From Coriobacteriia bacterium (GTDB lineage: Bacteria > Actinomycetota > Coriobacteriia > Coriobacteriales > UBA8131), in the NCBI GenBank assembly GCA_009781525.1, contig WQXZ01000037.1, positions 1 through 11,893 of the forward strand: 11,893 bases of DNA. The letters are read 5' to 3'. Below, piece after piece: positions 5,392-11,893 of the stretch. The notes beneath the pieces were generated by a model. It was given only the letters and a program-made list of their open reading frames with translations. It was not told the DNA's origin and did not search any database. The stretch's first letter is position 1, and every line of letters starts with the position of its first letter. Position numbers and translations under genes: made by a program.

Positions 5392-7470
5392 TTACGGCTC
5401 TGGTGGTGGAGGTGGGGGTGGTGGCTCTTTGCCGACGAAGATCGTCACGGTCGAGTTTTTATCCACCTTTGTACCGACGTAGGGACTGCAGTCTAAAACC
5501 AAGCCTACATCGCTTGAGCTGGTTGTTTCGACATACTGTATGTCCACTCGTAGGTTCGCGCTGTTAAGAGCGTTGGTTGCGGAAGAGACTGACATGCCTA
5601 TCACGTTGGGTACTGCTACTTTATCTGGTCCGTCAGAGACGGTCAGGTTGATTTTTGTACCTTTGGTCTGGGTTGTTCCTGAGGTTGGTGACTGCCGGAT
5701 GACGTAGTCTTTTGGCACAGTGTCGCTGAACTCGCGAGTGACTGTGCCGACCTCGAAACCGCTATCAAACAGGATTCGCTCAGCATCGTTGATCTGCTCA
5801 TTGACGACAGACGGAACCGTTGTTGATTCTTTGCCTTTGGATATCCAGAATTTGATCGTGGTACCTTCGTCAACCATGATGTTCGCTTCTGGACTCTGGC
5901 GGCAGATTCGTCCTGCGTCAACGGTGTCACTGAACTCTTCGCCCTCGTATGAGTACTTGAAGCCGCTCGATTCGATTAGCTCGGTAGCTTCTGACTGGGG
6001 CATATTCAGGATGCTCGGAACCTGCTTCTGACCGGGTGTTTCTGGGCCTTGGGATATGACAAGGTCGACAGCCGAGCCCTTATCCACAACTTCTCTTGAT
6101 GACGGATTGGAGACAATGACCCTTCCAGCTTCGACCAGTTCGGAGTACTCGAGGGTGACCTGGCCTAGCTCAAGGTCGTTTTGCTGGAGCAATCGCTCGG
6201 CATCGTCTTGGTTCATGCCAACGACATTGGGTACTCTGACAGTGTCGGGGGAATCATCCTGCACCAGGTTCCAGACGATAAACGCTCCAAGGCCGATAAC
6301 CAGCAGGCCTATCAGCACGCCGATAATGATTGCTGGCATGCGGTTTTTGCGGCGGTGCTCCTCGATCGAAGCGGCGAGGCTGTTGTTCAAGCTGGTGGTG
6401 CTTAGACCGGTGTTTGCGACCGGCATGATGGTGGTTCTGGCAATCTGGGCATCTTCGTCAGCTGACGCGGCTTGCCGGCTCGATTCTCTGGATGAGCTCC
6501 GTGGCGCCCCGCCGATTGCTCCACCACCGCTGGCTGCACCCTCGCTGGCTGCGTCGGCGCGTCTTTCTCCCCTGTTAATCGCGCGGCTTGAAGCGACCCC
6601 CATCACGGTGGTCTGCGCCTGCGAGTCAACGATGCCGCTGTCTATCGGCAGTCCTGTCAGGTAGTTATTCAGCGCCGTCTGCATCGTGGCGGCGGTTGGA
6701 TAACGCTCGTCTGGGTTCTTTTCCATAGCTTTTAAGATGATGGCTTCAAGGTCCGGGTCGATGCTCGGATTGATCTCGCTGGGAGGCGTCGGCTCCTGGT
6801 TGACCTGCTTGAGAGCCACGGTTACAGCGTCGGTTCCCTCGAAAGGCAGCTGCCCGGTGACCGCTTCGTAAAGCACGATGCCAAGCGAGTAGAGGTCGGT
6901 CGCTGCTCCCAGCTCCTTGCCCTGCGCCTGCTCGGGCGACACGTAGTAGGCGGTGCCCAGGACACTGCCGGTCTGGGTCATGGCGCTGCCATTGGCGCGT
7001 GCGATACCGAAATCCATGACCTTGGCGTTGCCGTCAGGCTGAACCATGATGTTATGGGGTTTAATATCCCTGTGGATAATACCGTAGCCATGCGCCACCG
7101 AAAGAGCCGCGCAAACCTGTGAGGCGACCTCAGCCGCCTTATGCTGGTTCAATGCACCACGCTGATTGATTGCGGATTTAAGGTCGGTTCCGCGCACCAG
7201 CTCCATGACTATGTAGAATGTCTGGTCGGTTTCGTCGCGTCCCCAGTCATAGATATTAACAATGTATGGGCTCTGCAGGTTAGCGGCGGCTTGCGCCTCT
7301 TGCTTGAAACGAGCAGCAAAGGTCGGGTCTTGAGCGTACTGGGGAAGCATTACCTTGACAGCCACCGTGCGTCCGAGTACCTCGTCGGTTGCACGGTAGA
7401 CTTCGGCCATTCCACCGATACCGATGCGCTCGATTATTCGATAACGGCCGCCGAAAACTCGATCAATCAC
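5392..7470 (-). CDS. pknB: PASTA-domain Ser/Thr protein kinase (PknB type)
   Basis: 692 residues; the GTG start at 7470 follows AGGAG with a seven-base spacer. Cytoplasmic kinase domain, about 10-272: glycine loop GIGGMAEVY (17-25), ATP lysine Lys39, Glu58, HRDIKPHN (133-140, catalytic Asp135), DFG (153-155), activation loop with Thr165, Thr167 and Thr173, SPE (178-180). A Ser/Ala/Gly-rich juxtamembrane linker (about 275-375) leads to one membrane span (about 380-400). Outside are four PASTA domains (about 408-476, 478-547, 549-616, 617-681), which in this family bind muropeptides and lipid II and promote dimerisation. The tail is EPPPPPPPPEP. It phosphorylates wall-synthesis and division proteins and is opposed by the PP2C enzyme upstream. 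It is the last gene of the cluster; a 200-base gap and its own candidate promoter separate it from the SEDS-PBP gene. No second kinase (pknA) is seen between them. Confidence 0.97.
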   Translation of the reverse strand: MIDRVFGGRYRIIERIGIGGMAEVYRATDEVLGRTVAVKVMLPQYAQDPTFAARFKQEAQAAANLQSPYIVNIYDWGRDETDQTFYIVMELVRGTDLKSAINQRGALNQHKAAEVASQVCAALSVAHGYGIIHRDIKPHNIMVQPDGNAKVMDFGIARANGSAMTQTGSVLGTAYYVSPEQAQGKELGAATDLYSLGIVLYEAVTGQLPFEGTDAVTVALKQVNQEPTPPSEINPSIDPDLEAIILKAMEKNPDERYPTAATMQTALNNYLTGLPIDSGIVDSQAQTTVMGVASSRAINRGERRADAASEGAASGGGAIGGAPRSSSRESSRQAASADEDAQIARTTIMPVANTGLSTTSLNNSLAASIEEHRRKNRMPAIIIGVLIGLLVIGLGAFIVWNLVQDDSPDTVRVPNVVGMNQDDAERLLQQNDLELGQVTLEYSELVEAGRVIVSNPSSREVVDKGSAVDLVISQGPETPGQKQVPSILNMPQSEATELIESSGFKYSYEGEEFSDTVDAGRICRQSPEANIMVDEGTTIKFWISKGKESTTVPSVVNEQINDAERILFDSGFEVGTVTREFSDTVPKDYVIRQSPTSGTTQTKGTKINLTVSDGPDKVAVPNVIGMSVSSATNALNSANLRVDIQYVETTSSSDVGLVLDCSPYVGTKVDKNSTVTIFVGKEPPPPPPPPEP

Positions 7471-7506
7471 TATGTGTCTCCTTAACCCTTCGTCCCTAGT
7501 CTGCTA

Positions 7507-7526
7507 ATTATACCGTTTGGGTATAA
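7507..7526 (-). promoter_or_regulatory. Candidate pknB promoter overlapped by a palindrome
   Basis: The minus strand has a consensus TATAAT (7507-7512), about 36 bases ahead of the GTG start, leaving a leader of roughly 30 bases with the ribosome binding site. The -35 region is GC-rich with no good match. The -10 lies within a perfect dyad TTATACC-GTTTG-GGTATAA (7508-7526), which could be an operator or form a small hairpin. Confidence 0.45.
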
Positions 7527-7670
7527 CGCGCCGCGATTGTGCGTTTAGCGTCGCAGCGAGTGTGCGCCAGCGTCATGCAGCGCTCGCCAGCCTGCGGTAC
7601 CTGCCAGCCTGCGGCGCTCGCACCCGCGGCAATCGCGCTACCTGCACCACCCACAGCGCCCGCGTCGCGC
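7527..7670. other. GC-rich foldable spacer between SEDS-PBP and pknB genes
   Basis: This 144-base gap contains an exact 12-bp direct repeat GCCAGCCTGCGG (7586-7597 and 7603-7614) and complementary ends CGCGATTG (7532-7539) and CAATCGCG (7630-7637), plus several shorter GC dyads. It can fold into a branched structure but lacks a T-run, so it may act as a weak terminator or attenuator between the two genes. I find no convincing gene in it. Confidence 0.4.
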
Positions 7671-10427
7671 TTACCGCCCATACGCCTCTACCAGCGCTTC
7701 GAAAACCTCGCGCGCATGGTAGGCTGCTGTGCCGGACGGTTGCTGCTCCAGCACTATTGCTACAACATAGCACTCACCATCAATCTCAATCCAGCCAATG
7801 AACCAGGAGTCCTCAACCAGGTTCGAGGTCTCGGCGGTTCCTGTCTTGCCATAAACCTGGTAGCCGTAGACGCGGGCATCCATACCGGTGCCTGCCTCTA
7901 CCACCCCAAGCATTGCCTTGCGAATCTGGTCAGCGGTTTGAATGCTCATCACTCGCCCAAGCGACTGTGGAGCAGCCTGCGAAATCACAAAGCCCTCCGC
8001 GCTGGTCACCTGACGAACAACGTATGGACGCATCATCTCGCCATCGTTTGCAATGGTCGCTGCCACAAGAGCCATTTGCATAACGGTTACCTGCGGCCCG
8101 GCAGGGCTGCGATGTTCTCCCACCGGCTGGCCGACACCTGCCCAGGCAATCTCCCATTCAGTCATCTCGGATGGATCCGGCATCAGCGAGATGTTGATGT
8201 CAAAGTCAGTCGTCAACTGTCTGTTAAAACCGAATCGCTCAGCCGATCGCACCAACTGCCTGGCGCCCATCTGGCTGGCAACCTGCGCAAAAACCGTGTT
8301 CGACGAAAGCTCGAATGCCCGTTGCAGGGTCACATGCCCATAGTCGTTCAGGTGAAAGCTGGTAACATCCGCGCCACCGATCTCGATGCGCGGTGGAGAA
8401 TCATAGCCGCTCTCCAAAGTGGCAACTCCACCATCCAGCGCAGCAAACAGTGTCACAACCTTAAATGTCGACCCGGGAGCATAAAGCGCCTGCGTAGCCC
8501 GGTTGTACAACTGGCTCGATCCGCCGCCCGCGCCGGTTCCATCGTCTCCCACCGACCCCAGAATCTGGTCGATTTCTGCAGGATCGAACCCTGGCGTAGA
8601 AGCCAAAGCAAGAACTTCTCCCGTGTTTGCGTCTAAGACCACTACTGCACCGCGAAGGTTTCCTAATGTGGCATCCGCTGCCCGCTGAATGCGCGAGTCA
8701 ATGGTCAGAATCACGTCGTTTCCGGGCAAAGCCTGCCCGGACAGCGCCCCGAAAGCGGCGTTCCAGGTAGCGTAGCCGCGCCGCCCCGCCAATGTGTCGC
8801 CGTAGCGAGCCTCGATTCCAGCGGCACCATAGGTCGCGCTCTGGTACCCCACAATATGAGCAGCAGAATAACCTTGGGGATAATACCTCCGCCATCGACC
8901 TGTATTGTCTCGCTCTGAATATGCATAAACCACACCATCAGAGCTGATAATCGCCCCGCGCGGAGCGTTGGTGTTGCGCGCAATGGTGTGGGAGTTCATC
9001 GGGTCGGCTTGCAGGGCTTCCGCCTGAACGACCATGTACCAACTCAGGTTGACGATGCAGAGTGCGAACATGCAGGCCAGTGTCGCCATGAAAAAGGTCA
9101 GGCGTCTGCCCAATGTCAGACGACCGAGGATCCCACCTTCAAAACCAGGTACGCCGATCATCTCGGTTGCATGCCCTGTTCCACTGGCACCGGCGCGAAG
9201 CAATAGCCCGACAATAATAAAACTGGATAAAAGCGAAGAGCCACCCTGGCTGACAAAGGGCAGTGTCACGCCGGTCATCGGTATCAGACGTGTTGTGCCG
9301 CCGATAATAACGAAGGCTTGCAAGGTGATAGCAGCGGTCAGTCCCGCAGCTGTAAACGAGTCGACGTCGCTGCGGGCTCGGGCAGCAACGGTCAAACCGC
9401 GTACCGCGAACAGTAGAAATAACATTAGAATCGCGCTGGCTCCGAGCAGACCCATCTCTTCAGCAATAGCCACAAAAATGAAGTCCGAGGCGACCACCGG
9501 AATGAATTCGGGCATGCCGCGACCGATACCGGTACCAAACAAGCCGCCGTCTGCCAGCGAGTAAAGTGCCTGGATCAGCTGGTAACCTCCCCGGTAGCGA
9601 TCGGCAAAGGGGTCGCGCCAAATGGATATTCTGAGCTGCACATGGCTGAACAGGTGATACGCAGCAAAGCATCCGATCAGTGCTAGAAGTACACCGGCTA
9701 CGATGTAGACCAATCGCCCGGTTGATACATAGATCATAACCAAAAAGATGCCAAAGAATAACATCGCGCTACCCAGGTCACGCTCAAATACCAGGATCAC
9801 CAGGCTGAGTATCCACATAATCAGTAATGGTGCTACAGCTCGCGGATCAGGAAAGTGAATACCAGCAACGCGACGAGATGCAGCTGAAAGCATCTCGCGG
9901 TTATCAGCCAGGTATCCTGCGAGAAAAATCACTACCAGTACCTTGGCGATCTCACCTGGTTGAAACGAGAACCCGAAGAAGGTCAACCAGATTCGCGAGC
10001 CATAGATCTCAGTGCCCACGAATGCCGGCAGAATCAGCAATATCAGTCCTGCAAGCATCATTGTGTATTTATAATCAGTCAATATGGATATATTTGGCAC
10101 CAGAACCAGCACAGTGATCATGGCTGCAATAGATAGGAACAGCCACATGATCTGACGTGTAGCAAGCGAGGGCGCCAAGCGCATTACGAATGCAATGCCG
10201 ATGCCAGATAACATGAAAACTATTGGCAGGATAGCTGAGTCAGCTGCTGGAGCCAGCCGTCGCAGCGCCAGATGCGCGATCAGAAACGCTGCCAACAAAC
10301 CAACCGGCACCACGACGTTATTCAGTGTTAATGGTGAACCATCGGTGATGATTGCCATTGCATACAGCAATGCCAGAACCGGCGTAGCTGCAAGCATCAA
10401 CGATAGTTCAGTTGCTCGCCTGGTCAT
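7671..10427 (-). CDS. SEDS glycosyltransferase fused to class B PBP
   Basis: 918 residues joining two enzymes normally encoded separately. Residues 1 to about 412 are a multi-span RodA/FtsW (SEDS) protein that polymerises lipid II into glycan strands; the region RDPFADRYRGGYQ (271-283) aligns with the conserved SEDS loop, making Asp276 the probable catalytic Asp. A cytoplasmic linker (about 412-440) leads to another span (about 443-463), then an extracellular class B PBP: dimerisation part (about 465-570) and transpeptidase with Ser653 in STFK, SSN (708-710) and KTG (861-863). It thus makes and cross-links peptidoglycan in one chain, fixing a 1:1 ratio. The related rodA and pbpA genes are adjacent in Mycobacterium; fusion of that pair is the simple explanation. 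The ATG overlaps the PP2C stop (ATGA), with AAGG upstream. Whether it serves elongation or division is not decided by sequence alone. Confidence 0.95.
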   Translation of the reverse strand: MTRRATELSLMLAATPVLALLYAMAIITDGSPLTLNNVVVPVGLLAAFLIAHLALRRLAPAADSAILPIVFMLSGIGIAFVMRLAPSLATRQIMWLFLSIAAMITVLVLVPNISILTDYKYTMMLAGLILLILPAFVGTEIYGSRIWLTFFGFSFQPGEIAKVLVVIFLAGYLADNREMLSAASRRVAGIHFPDPRAVAPLLIMWILSLVILVFERDLGSAMLFFGIFLVMIYVSTGRLVYIVAGVLLALIGCFAAYHLFSHVQLRISIWRDPFADRYRGGYQLIQALYSLADGGLFGTGIGRGMPEFIPVVASDFIFVAIAEEMGLLGASAILMLFLLFAVRGLTVAARARSDVDSFTAAGLTAAITLQAFVIIGGTTRLIPMTGVTLPFVSQGGSSLLSSFIIVGLLLRAGASGTGHATEMIGVPGFEGGILGRLTLGRRLTFFMATLACMFALCIVNLSWYMVVQAEALQADPMNSHTIARNTNAPRGAIISSDGVVYAYSERDNTGRWRRYYPQGYSAAHIVGYQSATYGAAGIEARYGDTLAGRRGYATWNAAFGALSGQALPGNDVILTIDSRIQRAADATLGNLRGAVVVLDANTGEVLALASTPGFDPAEIDQILGSVGDDGTGAGGGSSQLYNRATQALYAPGSTFKVVTLFAALDGGVATLESGYDSPPRIEIGGADVTSFHLNDYGHVTLQRAFELSSNTVFAQVASQMGARQLVRSAERFGFNRQLTTDFDINISLMPDPSEMTEWEIAWAGVGQPVGEHRSPAGPQVTVMQMALVAATIANDGEMMRPYVVRQVTSAEGFVISQAAPQSLGRVMSIQTADQIRKAMLGVVEAGTGMDARVYGYQVYGKTGTAETSNLVEDSWFIGWIEIDGECYVVAIVLEQQPSGTAAYHAREVFEALVEAYGR

Positions 10428-11713
10428 CGCGGAGGCCTTTCGATCTGCTCGCGATATTGCTCAACAAGAGACTCGGCTTCTTCAAGGCTCTTAAGTTGGA
10501 TTCCCTGATAAAGCCGGTCACTTATGTAAGGGTTCAGGTCATCGACTTCAATCTCAGTAACCGCAACTTTCCATTGCAGTCTGAACCCGAAGATATCACC
10601 AATCAAACCGCGGTAGATGACAACCTGGCCGTCTTCGGCTATCACATAGGCAGACCTTGAAGCGTAGATGTAAACACTGCTGGCTGCTGCTCCGAACAGA
10701 AGGAGTAACGCCAGCAAGAAGGCAATGATGCCGGTATGTCGTCTTTTGGTCGGCAGCTGCCAGTCGCGTGCCAGCCGGGTGGTTGGCCTGCCGTTGAGTT
10801 GGCTTTCGAGCATGCTGCTGCTTAGGCGGGTGCTACCGCCGGTGCCTGACCCGCTGTTGCTCCCACTCCCGCCGTTGCCCGGCGATCCGCTCCCGCCCTC
10901 CGAATCCCGCGACAATATAGAACCAAGCGACGCATACCACCGTTTCCGAGTCGGTGCGATTGTCATCACGTCTATCACCACTACTGTGGTGTTATCCAGC
11001 CCACCAGCCTTATTCGCAGCGCGAACCAATGCCGCAGCACACTGCTGAGCAGTGCGCTCTTCAACCATGATCTGCTCTATTCTTGGATCAGCCAGCAAAC
11101 CATGCAGGCCGTCGGTACACAGCAGTAGTCGGTCGCCCTGCTGCAGGTATTCACGATACAGGTCAGGTTCAGTCTGCGTTTCAAAACCAAGCACCCGGGT
11201 AATCACCCCACGGCGAGGATGCTGTCTTGCCTCTTCTTCAGTGATCTTGCCAGAAGCCACCAACTCCTGAACATAGGAATGGTCGCGCGTCAGACGATGA
11301 AGTTGCTTCTCACGCAGCAGATAAGCCCTCGAATCGCCAACCTGCGCAATCAACAGCAGGTCATTATCAATCACAGCCGCAGTCAGCGTGGTACCCATAC
11401 CAACGCGGCCAATCCCCTTTTCAGGTGCATCCATCACGCGCATATTAGCCTGAGCAACCAAAGCTGACAGGTTCTCCGGCTTGGATAGATCAATATGCGC
11501 GGTCTTTAAGGTCTCGATGGCCAGGTTCGAAGCTATCTCGCCTGCCTCGTGGCCACCCATTCCATCTGCCACTGCAAACAGCGATTCAGCAACAAGATGC
11601 GCGTCCTCGTTATTGGTGCGAACCCTGCCTATCGATGTTGTCGCGGCAACGTCCAATCGGCTGAAAGCCTTAGCTGACTTAAAGCCGAACCTATTCGCAA
11701 AATGTGCCGTCAT
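10424..11713 (-). CDS. pstP: PP2C-family Ser/Thr protein phosphatase, membrane-bound
   Basis: 429 residues. The cytoplasmic PP2C domain (about 20-250) removes phosphates from PknB and its targets using two or three Mn/Mg ions. Motifs: NED (35-37), FAVADGMGGH (46-55, Asp50), GMGTTLT (105-111), QVGDSRAYL (124-132), TRDHS (142-146), CTDGLHGLL (199-207, Asp201) and GGLDNTTV (237-244, Asp240). A Gly/Ser-rich linker (about 270-300) and a basic stretch precede one membrane span (about 328-350), followed by about 78 extracellular residues. This is the PstP arrangement with a much shorter outer domain than I recall for mycobacteria. The start codon overlaps the FHA gene stop and the stop overlaps the SEDS-PBP start, both as ATGA, so translation of the three is probably coupled; its own ribosome binding site is weak. 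Confidence 0.95.
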   Translation of the reverse strand: MTAHFANRFGFKSAKAFSRLDVAATTSIGRVRTNNEDAHLVAESLFAVADGMGGHEAGEIASNLAIETLKTAHIDLSKPENLSALVAQANMRVMDAPEKGIGRVGMGTTLTAAVIDNDLLLIAQVGDSRAYLLREKQLHRLTRDHSYVQELVASGKITEEEARQHPRRGVITRVLGFETQTEPDLYREYLQQGDRLLLCTDGLHGLLADPRIEQIMVEERTAQQCAAALVRAANKAGGLDNTTVVVIDVMTIAPTRKRWYASLGSILSRDSEGGSGSPGNGGSGSNSGSGTGGSTRLSSSMLESQLNGRPTTRLARDWQLPTKRRHTGIIAFLLALLLLFGAAASSVYIYASRSAYVIAEDGQVVIYRGLIGDIFGFRLQWKVAVTEIEVDDLNPYISDRLYQGIQLKSLEEAESLVEQYREQIERPPR

Positions 11714-11893
11714 GCTTTCTGCACCCTGAGCACAACGTCGCCGATCTGAACGCTGTCTCCATCACTCAGCTCACGCGGATCAGAGATCGGCCGCCCGTTA
11801 ACCTTTGTGCCATTCGTCGACCCAAGATCCTCGACAATCAGACGTTCATCAATTGGAGAAAACCTCGCATGTCTACCAGAGACAAACTCCTGG
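11710..11893 (-). CDS. FHA-domain protein, 5' end outside window
   Basis: The last 60 residues are visible, beginning in the middle of an FHA domain and ending with it. The phosphothreonine-binding landmarks are present: SGRHARF (the SxxH element), EDLGSTNGTKVNG (the NGT loop) and DGDSVQIGDVVLRV. FHA proteins in this cluster (FhaA and FhaB/FipA in mycobacteria) read PknB-type phosphorylation and link it to peptidoglycan synthesis or division. As the gene directly before the phosphatase and ending at the FHA domain, an FhaB-like protein is the likely equivalent, but the missing N-terminus prevents a firm name. Its TGA overlaps the phosphatase ATG. Confidence 0.9.
   Translation of the reverse strand, partial: QEFVSGRHARFSPIDERLIVEDLGSTNGTKVNGRPISDPRELSDGDSVQIGDVVLRVQKA

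Noticed and set aside
6056..6664. 202-codon plus-strand frame antisense to pknB
   Set aside because: It lies opposite the PASTA, membrane-span and linker coding region of a clear kinase; composition is shadow-like (Ser/Arg/Pro-rich) with no motif.
7539..8636. 365-codon open frame on the plus strand, antisense to the SEDS-PBP gene
   Set aside because: The opposite strand encodes intact transpeptidase motifs across the same bases; the frame is a by-product of GC-rich codon bias, has no domain, and starts in the intergenic spacer without a ribosome binding site.
1..11893. CRISPR array, tRNA or rRNA gene, transposase gene
   Set aside because: No regularly spaced repeats, cloverleaf-forming segments, rRNA landmarks or transposase motifs were seen on either strand.

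Overview
The window looks like chromosomal DNA of a Gram-positive actinobacterium, most likely from the Coriobacteriia (Eggerthella/Cryptobacterium-like); the genus cannot be fixed by reading. The basis is the gene order FHA protein - PP2C phosphatase - RodA/FtsW - class B PBP - PASTA kinase, which is the actinobacterial fha/pstP/rodA/pbpA/pknB growth-and-division cluster. Here RodA/FtsW and the PBP form one polypeptide and only one kinase gene is present. The large genes use moderate-to-high-GC codons; the first 2.7 kb is visibly more AT-rich.

Layout: (1) 1-561, minus strand: C-terminally cut gene for a double zinc-ribbon protein of unknown function. (2) 562-1566: about 1 kb without a large gene. 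It holds a 144-bp element with 27-bp terminal inverted repeats and an inner palindrome, short tandem repeats, two candidate micro-genes (29 and 20 codons) and a 10-bp-stem hairpin. (3) 1567-2668, plus strand: two small Sec-exported proteins in a two-gene operon, functions not recognised. (4) 2767-4907, minus strand: cysteine desulfurase, IscU-type scaffold and Rrf2/IscR-type regulator, with a promoter whose -35 is overlapped by a CTAG-type palindrome. (5) 5107-5387: a perfect 90-bp inverted repeat around a 101-bp spacer, starting four bases after the pknB stop. (6) 5392-11893, minus strand: pknB, the SEDS-PBP fusion, the PP2C phosphatase and an FHA protein (cut by the window end), transcribed FHA to PknB with ATGA overlaps at two junctions.

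How the genes work together: PknB senses peptidoglycan or lipid II fragments through four extracellular PASTA domains and phosphorylates targets. The PP2C enzyme reverses this and the FHA protein reads phosphothreonine. The fusion protein provides glycan polymerisation (SEDS) and cross-linking (transpeptidase), so this is a phospho-regulated wall-synthesis unit. The isc cluster supplies sulfur and scaffolding for Fe-S clusters, and the regulator has three cysteines placed to sense cluster supply and control its own operon. The most unusual items are the 90-bp perfect inverted repeat, the SEDS-PBP fusion, the 144-bp palindromic element and the AT-rich exported-protein/micro-peptide block.
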